Under the pieces are notes generated by a model, which searched no databases, had not been told where the DNA came from, and was given only the letters and a program-made list of their open reading frames with translations. Shown piece after piece: positions 43,926 to 54,484 of a stretch of 64,000 nt of DNA (position 1 is the first letter of the stretch; every line of letters starts with the position of its first letter). Origin of the DNA: Salvia splendens (Eukaryota > Streptophyta > Magnoliopsida > Lamiales > Lamiaceae). The translations under genes were made by a program, and so were the position numbers. The DNA is taken from contig NC_056044.1 of NCBI RefSeq assembly GCF_004379255.2, positions 5,310,001 to 5,374,000 of the forward strand. Reading direction: 5' to 3'.

Positions 43926-46291
43926 GAATTTGAAATTTGTATTATTTTTTTTATTTCTTCCAATTTTACTCCTATAAATACCCCACTTCCCCCATCATTT
44001 TTGCTCACCCCATTCTTGTGTTTACAAGGATTTCCTTCTCAATCTTCATTTCTCTGTTCTCTCCTCATTCTCTCTAATTGCTCAAGTTGTTTACTAGTTA
44101 CTACTTACTACTATATTTGTTATTGAGTTCGTAAACTTACCATTTATTCAATACTCCATATTCCATCCATACTATTTTCATTTATCACTATGTCTTCTTC
44201 TCGTGGTGGACCGGGACGTGGTGATCGGGGCAAAGGAATTGCCCAATATCAAAGTAGTCGTCCCTCAAAATCAGGGCGACCTAGTCGTCGAGAGTTATGG
44301 AAGAGGTTTCCCGAGTGGCCGCTGAACGCATGCAAGTAAGTTCTAAAAAATTATTTTTACAATTCATAATTTCATAATATTGAGTTTTTAAAATTTTTTT
44401 GTGTTCCTACTTATAACTTCAACTTATATAATATTTATAGATAGAAGAAGATCATAGGATGATCATGCTACTCGCTGAAATGCATCAAGGTAGGGGGAGG
44501 GGCGGTGGTAGTTCCCAACAACAAGATGACGAGTACGACGTGTTTATATCGTCGGACTCGGACAACAATGATGATAGATCTCATTCTCGTATTCCGTCTA
44601 GCACCGACGGAAATGAGGAGATGCCTCCTCCCCCTCCACCCACTAACACTACAAAAGCTTTGAAATCTGATATTTTTGTTAAACACTACAAGAAGGTCCC
44701 GGTGGTAATTTCAAGTCCTCATGATCCGCATTCTCAAGAAGAGAAATCGGCGTTTCATGCATATTGTAACTATTGTGATAAAGTCTACAAATTTGCGGGT
44801 GGTGGGGGATATGACACCCTCCGTCGTCATTTGGTGACAAAGCATCTGGTAGAATGTGGCACTACCTCTACCCAAACCCAACTAAACTTCCAACCCGGTT
44901 GCTCAGGTTCGTCAGGTACGCCTCTTTTTAAATATGTTAAAACTTTTTTGCTGACGTTATGACTAGATGGGCTGCAATGAAGCATTTTCCTTTTAATGTG
45001 TATGATGATAAAAAATTTGAGGTTACTATGCAAAGTGGTTTAAACGTAGCTATCAAAAGAGTAGGTCGAATGACCGTTCAACGATCTACCGTTAGACAAT
45101 GTTTAGTGAAAATGTTGAATTATCACGTTATTTACTTAACTTGGGCTTGGGCCACAAAGTGGACATTTGCTCAGATGTATGGACTGATTGTTTTAACCGG
45201 CATTCATACATGGGCATTACGGTTCACTTTTTGGACAATAGTTGGACTTTGAACAAGCGTTTAATTGGTTTTAGAGAATTTGAGACACCACACACTGCAC
45301 CCGAAATTGCTTCTTTAATTATTCAAGTTTTGAGTGAGTTTCAATTATGCAATAAGATATTTTCTGTTGGTTTTGATAATGCAACTGCGAACATTGCAAG
45401 TATTAGTGGTTTGATTGCGGCCTGTGCTCCGGTTATTGGAGGTAAGTATTTTCATCAAAGATGCATATGTCATATTTTAAATTTATGTGTACAAGATGCG
45501 CTTGAATTATGGCAAAAGCATGTTAGTCCTATCAGAACTGCAGTTAGATTAATCCATCAAAGCCAACTATTGGCAAAGTTTGGAAAAATATTGTCATCAA
45601 AAGAACGTAAGATATACGAATTTTACTAAGGATGTGTCTCATAGATGGAATTCGACATATGATTGTTTGAATTCTACTTTGACGCATAAAGATTCTTTAT
45701 GTGATTTTTTTAGAACCTATCCCGTTCATGATTTATATATTTCGCATAGTTGTTGGGAACATAGCGTGGCTTTATTTAAATTGTTCAAATATTTCAAAAA
45801 TGCAACTGTTGAATTATCGGGTGTTTATTATTGCACTACTGTTCGTGTTTTAGAGCATTGCATGTATATATCACTTGGTTTTAAAACTGCAATGAAAAAT
45901 GCTTACTTTTCACCTGAATTGATGTGTGTTTTATATTATATGATTGAGAAATGGCTTAAGAGTATCTCCAATAAGAATAGCCCAGTCATAGCTCAGCCAC
46001 AAACTCCTCCTATCACATCATCAGCTCTAAAACTCCTTCTGCCACATCACCAGGACAAGCAACTGGACAAACAATAGCTCAGTCATAGCCCAGCCACAAT
46101 AAACAAAATTATTAAAAATAAATAATTAACAATCACACAAAATACGAAATTAAATTTACGACACATATACGGAAAAATTCAATAATAATATTAAAATTTT
46201 AAAAAGTACATTAATTAAAAAAGTACAATAAAAAAATTACATTAATTTAAAAAAAACTCCTACTCCACGCACGAGCCCCCCCGCCTCCGCC

Positions 46292-47695
46292 TCACGCCTC
46301 GCCGTCGTCGCCATCGTCGTTGTCGTCGCCATCGTCGCCGCTATCCAGGACCCCCAAATCTGCATCTTCTGAGCCCGCGTCTGAGACCCCCACCTGTGCC
46401 GCGGCGGCAGTTAAATCGGCTCGCATACTCATGAGCAGTGCGTGAAAAAAACTCTTCTTCTCTGGGTCAGTGGCATTCTTCCAGTCAGATATGACCTTGT
46501 ACATCCGAGCCCGCGTTTGTTGACGCGCCAAGAAGACGAGGTCGGTTGTTGGGCTGCCAACAGTGGGGGATGGCGACTGGACCTCCTCGGACCTCTGGCG
46601 AGCCCGTTGCCCGCCTTTGACCAATCGGACGAGTGCAGCGAGTAAACGCGGGAGGGGACGGGGTCTCCTGAGCATCTTCGGGGAGGTCGTGGGAACCGCT
46701 GCTGCCGCCGGCGTAATCACTGATATAGTTCAGGCGCTGCTTCTTCGGCCAGCCAGCATCGACTCCTACCCGAAACTTCTCGGAGTCCATTAGCACCAGG
46801 TAGCAGTTCCAGTAGGTGAACTCCTTGTAAAGCCCGGGCACGGGAAACTCTTTCTCCGCCATCCTCCTGCAGTCCTTGTCAGTTTGGCCACTAGACTGCA
46901 ATCGGAGGGCGTTGGTGTACAAGCCCGAAAATCGGGAGACCCCTTGCCGGATTCGGTCCCATCCCTTCCGGCACTCCTCCCCGCTGCGTGGCCTCCCCTC
47001 CGGGAAAAAATGTCTTGTAGGCTGTTGCTATTTTAGCCCACAGGTTGACGATCCTCTGATAGTTCGAGGTGAGGGGATCATCGCAAACACTCACCCACGC
47101 CTTGGACAGCGCGACGTTCTCCGCGTCCGTCCACTTCCTCTGTGCCGGGCTGTCGTCATCAACCGGCTGCGACGACTAGCCGACCACCCTCTTGCCCTTC
47201 CTCTTTGGCGCGGCCCGACCCCGCCCCTACTCCCCCCGTTTGAACGGGGGTGTCCGCATCCCCGAGATCTATCCCCAACTCCTCTAAGGAGAAAGTATCA
47301 CACCCAGTGAACTGCGTCTCCGCTGGGGTCGATATGTGCGAAGAAGAAGTAGCAAAATCAAGACTGGGGCGATAGACGTTGTCCCCCCCCAGCGTCCCCT
47401 GCATCCCTGGGTACCCTGGCATCATCTGCATCCCGAGTGTCCACCCCGGCATTATCGGCATAGGGGGTTGCATCCCCGGTCCCCCCTGCCTGCCTGGAAC
47501 CGTCGGCCCGCCCTGCATCACCGGACCCCCCGGCATCCCCTACCATCCCGACATACCACCCCCGTATGCCACCCCGGGCATCATCTGCTTCCAAGTGTAG
47601 TAGTACCCTGGCATCGGACCCCATCCACCTCTCGCGGGTACCGTCGGAGTTTGAGACCCGCTCGTCACTGGAGTAGACTCGTTGTTGTGCTTCAT
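46292..47695 (-). pseudogene. Harbinger ORF1-type (Myb/SANT-like) protein, broken
   Basis: Reading from ATG 47695 (MKHNNESTPVTSGSQTPTVP) the N-terminal third is Gly/Met/Pro-rich (PMPIMPGWTLGMQMMPGYPG). The SANT/trihelix-like core reads KWTDAENVALSKAWVSVCDD and NYQRIVNLWAKIATAYKTFF, followed by LQSSGQTDKDCRRMAEKEFP and KEFTYWNCYLVLMDSEKFRV. The end is very acidic (SGDDGDDNDDGDDGEA). A stop after MSGW, a frameshift near 47200 and another near 46995 break it, as does one near 46660. The leader GTACAAGAGCAACAACGCGAA before the ATG is almost the same as that before the transposase ATG at 35162. Bound role: DNA-binding partner of a Harbinger transposase (family knowledge). Confidence 0.78.
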
Positions 47696-47781
47696 TTCGC
47701 GTTGTTGCTCTTGTACAGAAATTAAGATAGAGAGAGTACTCATTAAAACAAGTGGTGCAAATGAAAATGAAGTTCAAATCG

Positions 47782-47800
47782 CGTATATATAGTGTTTCAA
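47782..47800 (-). promoter_or_regulatory. TATA box of the Harbinger ORF1 gene
   Basis: CACTATATATACGCG on the minus strand lies about 90 bases before ATG 47695, at the same place as in the sister element at 35250. Confidence 0.6.
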
Positions 47801-49375
47801 AAATTAAATAAAAAAAATCATGCTCGCCGATCTGGAGCCTGCAATGGCGGCAGGAGATCGGCGAGCGCATCGCCGAGCGCTCGGGAATCAGCGTGCACTC
47901 GCCATTTTTCTCGTCGATTTGGAGCTCGCCGACTGCAATGGTTCGGGGAGCGGATCGGCGAGCGCCAAGAATCGGCTAGCCGGTGCGCTCGCCGCTATTG
48001 AAGATGCTCTAAGTATTTCAATGAGATTCCAATGGTGTTTTTGATTGCAAAGGTCTTGGATCCAAAATGGAAATTAGCCGGTACCTCCAAGATTTTAGAT
48101 TTTTATTATAACAATTTGAGTTCTATTAATCTTGGTCCACTTAAAGCATTGCAATCGGATACCAGTGACTAATTCGGAGTAGACCTCTCAGAAACATTTC
48201 AAATAAACCTCCCGAACCGGTCAATTATCCAACAAACCTTCGAGTTTAACTTGCGTGCTCTCTACACCGAATACGAAACCAAGTATAACAGTACCCACCA
48301 AGTCAGAAGACCTCCCCCTCCTCAACAACATAACTTTGGCTTCTCATTTCAAGTCGATTATGATGACCCCGACGTGCAATCCTAATTAGCCGACCTATAC
48401 AGCTACAACACCGGCGAAGGTCCTCAGATATGGTAAGTGAGTTAGATTTATATTTCGATTCACTCTTTTCTTTTGGTGATGAAGGTCCTACTCCTCTCGC
48501 CCAAATCGACGTCCTCGATTGGTGGGGAACACACGAGAAATATTTTCCCATACTTGCGTCAATGGCCAAGAAGATTTTTTTTGTTCTGGCTTCCACTGTC
48601 GCCGTCGAGTCCGCTTTTAGTGTTGGCTCGCGTGTGTTGGATGAATCAAGAAGTAAGCTCTCCGCGAAAAATATGGAAGCCATGATGTTACTTGATGATT
48701 GGGTCAAAGCTGACGTCAGAGAACAAGAAAATGATTGGGATGATCGTCAGGAGGGATCACAAGAAAAATTCACCGGGGATGAATCGTAGGCCAACCGTCA
48801 ACCGCCGGCCAAGCCAAATAGGTAAGTAAGGTAAGAGAACTATGTGGGCTTTGATTCCCTAATGCAAATGAGCATTGGGGATACGTAGGCAACTCAACTT
48901 AAATTTTAAATTTAAGTTGAGCTCAAGTCCTTTTTCTTTTATTTCTTTTTTTCCCATTTGTTTCTACTTTAAAAATATGCAAATACAATTAAATAATTGT
49001 ATATGTATATACTCTAGTCGATGAAATAGATTTCTCTATAAGGCTAAATCCGGGAAACTTTTGACAATTCTACTATAATTGTTGATTGTTAGACTAAACT
49101 CAACATTTAAAGTTGAATTGCTAAATGTGTCTTCAATTTAGTTATGTAGAAAGATCTTTCGCCGACTAAGAGTATATATACTTATAAAATTATTGTTCAG
49201 AACTTCTAAGTCTTTTTTGTAATTAGCTTCGTTGTTGACTAGTAGTCTCGTTGTATTTAAATTTTTGTTTAAGACTTCAAGACCTCAAAGTTTTTGTGAT
49301 TTGTAATTGTTGTAACTTGTAAGTTCATGAACCGGAATCGGCAGTTTCCGGCCCGTGTGCAGGCCTAACTACATA

Positions 49376-50720
49376 GCTGTTACATATAATTACTATAATT
49401 TATGACTTACGATTATGAAGTCTTTATCTCATTATAATATTTATAATGACAGTCTTGTAAATATCTTCAAAACTCCCATTTTATATATGTATATAATTAC
49501 TATAATTTATGACTTACGATTATAAAGTCTTTATTTCATTATAATATTTATAATGGCAGTCTTATAAATATCTCCAAAACTCTCCTTTTATATATGTATA
49601 GATAGATTAGTCAGTATATCCCAATCTATTAATTTATCATTTTAATTCTTATCTTTGTAATTTGTACCAGTTTTATCAATCAACTTTTAGATTATTATTT
49701 TTATAAAAATAAAAACTGCAGTGAAATACTCCCTCCGTTCGCGAATAGAAGTCTCGTTTTTCGTTTTAGTCCGTTCGTGAATAGGAGTTCTGGTTCATAT
49801 TTACCATAAATGGTAATAGGGTTACATCTTCCACTAACTCATTCAACTCACATTTCATTTTAAAATTAATATATACAAGTGAGACTCTTATTCCACTAAT
49901 TTTTTTCCGCTCATTTTTTTTAATATTTCTTAAATCCCGTGACGCCAAGAAATTGGACGCCTAATGATGGATGGAGGAAGTATATAATATAATCGTGCAC
50001 AATTTATTTTTCAGAGTAAAATAATGTCATCATCCAACACATCATATCGACATGATTTAATTAATTGATAAACTGATAGTGCAGTTTTGAAAATATTGGC
50101 CTAAAATTGATAATTTAAACAGGTCAATCATTGTTTATAAAAAATAAAACTAAAACAAAATATAAATAAGTATCATTATATACAACTTTTTCCAAGATAA
50201 AATATAAATCATCTTCCAACACATTATCTCGCAGCTTAAATGTTACAGTAAGATTTTGATTTTAAATTTTAAAAAAAAATTGTTATAAATTGATAATGTA
50301 AAAAGGTTGGATAGATTTGGTATAATTACTAAAACTAGAATAAAATTCACAAATTTTAAAAATAGATTAAAAAGAGATTCAATCGTATTAATCCCTTCAA
50401 TACTTTTTCATAAAAAAAAACTACTAATTGACAATTGCGACGTACATTCTTTTAATTTCCTACGTAATTTAATTAGTAAACTCCGCCATCATGTAATTCT
50501 AATTAATAATACTCCCCCCCCCCCTCCATCATTTAAACCCCATTACTCCCTGAGAGACTTTCGGCCTTAATCCACAAACCCGATCGAGCAGGATTAGTCG
50601 GATTCCGCCGAAGACGGGTTCAATACACCTGTGGTCAAACAAAAAAAAAACTATTTTAACTCGGTACAAGTTTTTAAAATTATTGACCGACCATAATATG
50701 ATCATTTAGCATCACTCTTT
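49376..50720. other. Spacer between hAT element and extensin 2
   Basis: AT-rich. A roughly 95-base direct repeat with TAATTACTATAATTTATGACTTACGATTAT occurs twice (about 49386-49470 and 49494-49580; only the first twenty bases of the unit are certain by eye). One Stowaway MITE at 49729-49980. No gene. Confidence 0.5.
49729..49980. mobile_element. Stowaway-like MITE
   Basis: Starts CTCCCTCCGTTCGCGAATAG and ends GATGGATGGAGGAAG, flanked by TA (49727-49728 and 49981-49982). Confidence 0.65.
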
Positions 50721-51101
50721 GTATAATTGTATGAATACTAGAATTTTTCATCACATACTAATAAAATGTAGTTTAGTTATCATGCAAGCCACTAAATATC
50801 AACTTCCCCACGATGTATACAAATTTTGTGCTCTGTTTAAATGTCATTTTCAATTTTGTTTTAATATCAAGATCATAACAATCAATCAGAGAATAAAATG
50901 TCCATTGACATCAACAAAAACAAATTATATATAGCTATTTGAAAACTATTTCTAGCGTTGAATGAGATGAGGTATATTAGTTGTTTTTTATTAAATGATT
51001 CTTACCGGCAATACCATAGACATCTACCAACATTTAATAAAATAATTTCAATTTGAAAGCAAATTGTAGACTCGTTCAATAAAATTGTAGAGAAGAATGG
51101 C

Positions 51102-51109
51102 TATATAAT
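51102..51109 (+). promoter_or_regulatory. TATA box of extensin gene 2
   Basis: GGCTATATAATGC lies about 86 bases before the ATG at 51188, as in gene 1. Confidence 0.65.
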
Positions 51110-51187
51110 GCTAAGGTTGAACTAATGAAAATCAGAAAACAAAAAAGAAAGATCCAACTCCATAACTGCAGTCTTTCATTAGCAACC

Positions 51188-53443
51188 ATGAAGAGCATCA
51201 TAGAACCCCAACTGTGGGTTCTGGTGGCTCTCGTCACCACCTTAGCTGCCACGGCAAATGCCGACTCCACGTGGAAACCCGACTTGCCACTGCCACATCT
51301 TCCGTATCTTTACAGCTCACCGCCGCCACCACCATACAAATATAAGTCGCCTCCACCACCGCCTTATAAATATGAGTCGCCACCACCTCCACCATACAAG
51401 TACGAGTCTCCACCACCGCCACCATACAAATATGAATCTCCACCGCCACCACCTTATAAGTATGAATCACCTCCACCACCACCATACAAATATAAGTCAC
51501 CACCACCTCCTCCCTATGTGTACAAGTCTCCTCCGCCACCGCCATACTTGTACGAATCCCCTCCACCACCTCCTTACAAGTATGAGTCTCCACCACCACC
51601 ACCATACAAGTACAAGTCACCTCCTCCACCGCCATACAAATATGAATCTCCACCCCCACCACCTTATAAGTATGAATCACCTCCACCATCACCCTACAAA
51701 TACAAATCACCACCACCGCCGCCTTACAAGTATGAATCGCCTCCACCTCCGCCGTACAAATATGAGTCTCCACCACCACCACCTTACAAGTATAAGTCAC
51801 CTCCACAACCACCACCGTACAAATATAAGTCACCACCTCCTCCTCCTTATGTGTACAAATCTCCTCCACCACCATCTTACAAGTATGAATCACCTCCGCC
51901 ACCACCCTACAAATACAAGTCTCCACCACCACCTCCTTACAAGTACGAGTCACCTCCACCACCACCATACAAATACGAATCTCCACCACCACCTCCATAT
52001 GTTTACAAGTCTCCACCACCACCGCCCTACAAGTATGAATCGCCTCCACCACCACCCTACAAGTACAAGTCCCCATCACCACCACCATACAAGTACGAGT
52101 CTCCACCACCACCACCATACAAGTATGAATCCCCACCTCCGTCTCAATATATTTACAAGTCTCCACCACCACCACCATACAAATACGAGTCGCCACCTCC
52201 ACCTCCATATGATTACAAGTCTCCTCCACCACCACCCTACAAGTATGAATTGCCTCCACCACCACCCTACAAGTATGAATCGCCTCCACCTCCACCCTAC
52301 AAGTACGAGTCTCCACCACCACCACCATACAAGTACGAGTCACCTCCACCACCACCATACAAATACGAATCTCCACCACCACCACCATATGTTTACAAGT
52401 CTCCACCACCACCGCCCTACAAATATGAATCGCCTCCACCTCCACCATACAAGTACGAATCTCCACCACCACCACCATACAAGTACGAGTCACCTCCACC
52501 ACCACCATACAAATACGAATCGCCACCACCACCTCCATATGTTTACAAGTCTCCACCACCACCACCACCTTACAAGTATGAGTCACCGCCACCTCCACCT
52601 TACGTATACAAGTCTCCACCACCACCTTACAAGTATGAGTCACCACCACCTCCCCCGTATCTATACAAATCTCCACCACCACCCCCTTACAAATATGAAT
52701 CGCCTCCACCTCCACCTTACCAATACGAGTCACCACCGCCTCCTCCTTATCTTTACAAGTCTCCTCCACCTCCACCCTACAAGTACGAGTCTCCACCACC
52801 ACCACCATACAAGTACGAGTTACCTTCACCACCACCATACAAATACGAATCGCCACCACCACCTCCATATGTTTACAGGTCTCCACCACCACCACCTTAC
52901 AAGTATGAGTCACCGCCACCTCCACCTTACGTATACAAGTCTCCACCACCACCTTACAAGTATGAGTCACCACCACCTCCCCCGTATCTATACAAATCTC
53001 CACCACCACCCCCTTACAAATATGAATCGCCTCCACCTCCACCTTACCAATACGAGTCACCACCGCCTCCTCCTTATCTTTACAAGTCTCCTCCACCACC
53101 ACCTTATAAGTATGAGTCACCTCCACCACCACCCTACAAATACGAATCACCACCACCTCCTTATGTTTACAAATCTCCACCACCACCACCGTACAAATAC
53201 GAATCACCTCCACCCCCACCATACAAATATGAGTCTCCACCACCTCCCCCTTACAAGTACGAATCTCCACCACCACCGCCATACAAGTATGAATCACCTC
53301 CACCACCACTCTACGTATACAAATCACCACCACCTCCTCCATATGTTTATAAATCCCCACCACCACCACCCTACCTTTACAAATCACCTCCACCCCCATC
53401 TTACCTTTACAAATCTCCACCACCTCCACCATACAAGTACTAA
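51188..53443 (+). CDS. Extensin-type hydroxyproline-rich cell-wall glycoprotein, second copy
   Basis: The 751-residue product starts MKSIIEPQLWVLVALVTTLA, the same signal peptide type as gene 1 with few changes, then DSTWKPDLPLPHLPYLYSS and about 70 units SPPPPPYKYE and variants (YVYK, YLYK, YQYE, YDYK, YIYK). It ends with a run of YLYK and YVYK units and ...SPPPPPYKY, lacking the DDCPPPSYQYK tail of gene 1. A block of about 330 bases is repeated inside it (about 52565-52895 and 52897-53225). A secreted, crosslinkable wall protein by family knowledge. The upstream ATG at 51125 is too close to the TATA box to be the start. Confidence 0.92.
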   Translation: MKSIIEPQLWVLVALVTTLAATANADSTWKPDLPLPHLPYLYSSPPPPPYKYKSPPPPPYKYESPPPPPYKYESPPPPPYKYESPPPPPYKYESPPPPPYKYKSPPPPPYVYKSPPPPPYLYESPPPPPYKYESPPPPPYKYKSPPPPPYKYESPPPPPYKYESPPPSPYKYKSPPPPPYKYESPPPPPYKYESPPPPPYKYKSPPQPPPYKYKSPPPPPYVYKSPPPPSYKYESPPPPPYKYKSPPPPPYKYESPPPPPYKYESPPPPPYVYKSPPPPPYKYESPPPPPYKYKSPSPPPYKYESPPPPPYKYESPPPSQYIYKSPPPPPYKYESPPPPPYDYKSPPPPPYKYELPPPPPYKYESPPPPPYKYESPPPPPYKYESPPPPPYKYESPPPPPYVYKSPPPPPYKYESPPPPPYKYESPPPPPYKYESPPPPPYKYESPPPPPYVYKSPPPPPPYKYESPPPPPYVYKSPPPPYKYESPPPPPYLYKSPPPPPYKYESPPPPPYQYESPPPPPYLYKSPPPPPYKYESPPPPPYKYELPSPPPYKYESPPPPPYVYRSPPPPPYKYESPPPPPYVYKSPPPPYKYESPPPPPYLYKSPPPPPYKYESPPPPPYQYESPPPPPYLYKSPPPPPYKYESPPPPPYKYESPPPPYVYKSPPPPPYKYESPPPPPYKYESPPPPPYKYESPPPPPYKYESPPPPLYVYKSPPPPPYVYKSPPPPPYLYKSPPPPSYLYKSPPPPPYKY

Positions 53444-54100
53444 TCACCCCACTCCCACCATACATTTCCCCATCTCCCCATCCACCATCATCCAATTTGT
53501 TATCATATCTCTTCATCTCCTTTATATTATTTATTTACTAAAACCACCATTTTTATTCCATTCCAACAAACCTTGTTCTTTTTTGAATGCTTCATCATTA
53601 ATATTGTTAAAGATAAAAGTCTCACCTCTCTTCTAGTATCCATAATGCTCAGCATCCTATCAAGGAGTTGCGGACAAAAAAGAGTCGGATGATTAATGCT
53701 TGCCAATCTTTCTCTTTGATTTTAATTGTAACTTATGTTTTTCATGTACTTCATATATTAATGGATTTTTTTATACCAACGTCTTCCCTCAACGTATTGG
53801 ATTTTGACAAACTAAGACTCATGATCTACAAACTAATTAGTCGGATCCTGATTAAGCGTTGCAAAATTATAATTATCATTATACACTAATCACGTTTTTA
53901 CCGCGTATATTCAAGAGCCTTTTCAAGTAACAAGAGTAAAAAGCCTTTTCAAGTAACAAGAGTAAAATTTGATGAAAATTGTTTGTTACTATCATTAGAA
54001 CGCGTGATTCTGTAAATTGTTTTACATCTTTGTGAGGTGAACAAGTCTCCAAGTCTATCTCTTCTATCATTGGTGGGCAGGAATCGGTTTCTTTTTGTTT

Positions 54101-54484
54101 TTTTCATTTACAAGGTTTTATACTCCCTATGTTCCCCAATAATTGTGCACTTCATTTCAAGCATAGGTTTTAAAAAAATGTCAAGTTTTATTTAGCAGAA
54201 CGATTGAGCAGACCTTCAGCAACAAGGCAAAAATGCAACTGTCCCGAGTAAGAAAACTACATGACTCAAACTCAGCTGTCCGAAATCAATCACCCAGCTG
54301 CACTGACAATTATGTCAGCCTACGTATGCAATGTTTACTACCATCCAGAGTTGAATTAAGCAACAGAGTTTGGGGAATAGACATACAACCCCCATAAACA
54401 AATTATTATTCAAAATTGAATCAAACCGGTTGTCTTCGAAGAAAACCCAAGCCCACGTCGTCGTCATTATCATCATGAGCATAC
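54101..54484. other. Spacer and 3' UTR of the ADP/ATP carrier
   Basis: No gene seen. It will contain the 3' UTR of the minus-strand carrier gene. Confidence 0.5.

Larger units (their letters stand above)
45960..48009 (-). mobile_element. PIF/Harbinger element with ORF1, nested in the hAT gene
   Basis: The ends GAGTATCTCCAATAAG (left) and, inward from the right, GAGCATCTTCAATAGCGG are flanked by TAA (45957-45959 and 48010-48012). About 300 bases of the left end and the promoter/leader of the right end match the transposase-bearing element at 33514-35488, but the coding region is an ORF1-type gene. This makes it a deletion- or exchange-derived partner of that family, dependent on transposase from elsewhere. 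Confidence 0.92.
44190..48789 (+). pseudogene. hAT transposase (BED finger, RICESLEEPER-like), frameshifted and split
   Basis: Starts MSSSRGGPGRGDRGKGIAQY in a first exon (44190-44335), then an intron with donor GTAAGT and acceptor TTATAG at 44440. The BED finger has CNYCDKVYKF and HLVTKH (44760-44850). The catalytic region includes CSDVWTDCFNRHSYMGITVH and KYFHQRCICHILNLCVQDAL; the C-terminal dimerisation domain has VLDWWGTHEKYFPILASMAK and STVAVESAFSVGSRVL. Frameshifts are seen in exon 1, near 44945, 45100, 45610 and 48430, and stops near 48170 and 48383. A Harbinger element (45960-48009) interrupts the frame exactly between EKWLK and YFNEIPM. Not functional. Confidence 0.88.
43508..49367 (+). 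mobile_element. hAT transposon with a nested Harbinger
   Basis: The ends TAAGCATGCACA (43508-43519) and, inverted, TAGGCCTGCACA (49356-49367) are flanked by the eight-base duplication ACTACATA (43500-43507 and 49368-49375), the hAT signature. The left subterminal part (about 43520-43925) is packed with CCGGCGGTT/AACCGCCGG motifs. Inside is a plant hAT transposase gene (44190-48789), split at 45959 by a 2050-base Harbinger element. Without the insert the element would be about 3.8 kb. Confidence 0.93.
50724..54100 (+). repeat. Segmental duplication, copy 2 (extensin gene with flanks)
   Basis: Counterpart of 38325-41455. Upstream, coding and downstream sequence align over the whole length with scattered substitutions and small indels; the coding part is longer here by about 237 bases. 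Confidence 0.85.

Noticed and set aside
50505..50530. C-rich run as a regulatory or structural element
   Set aside because: A simple homopolymer-like stretch with no partner sequence.
51234..53636. The same kind of shadow frames across extensin 2
   Set aside because: Same repeat-phase effect as for extensin 1.
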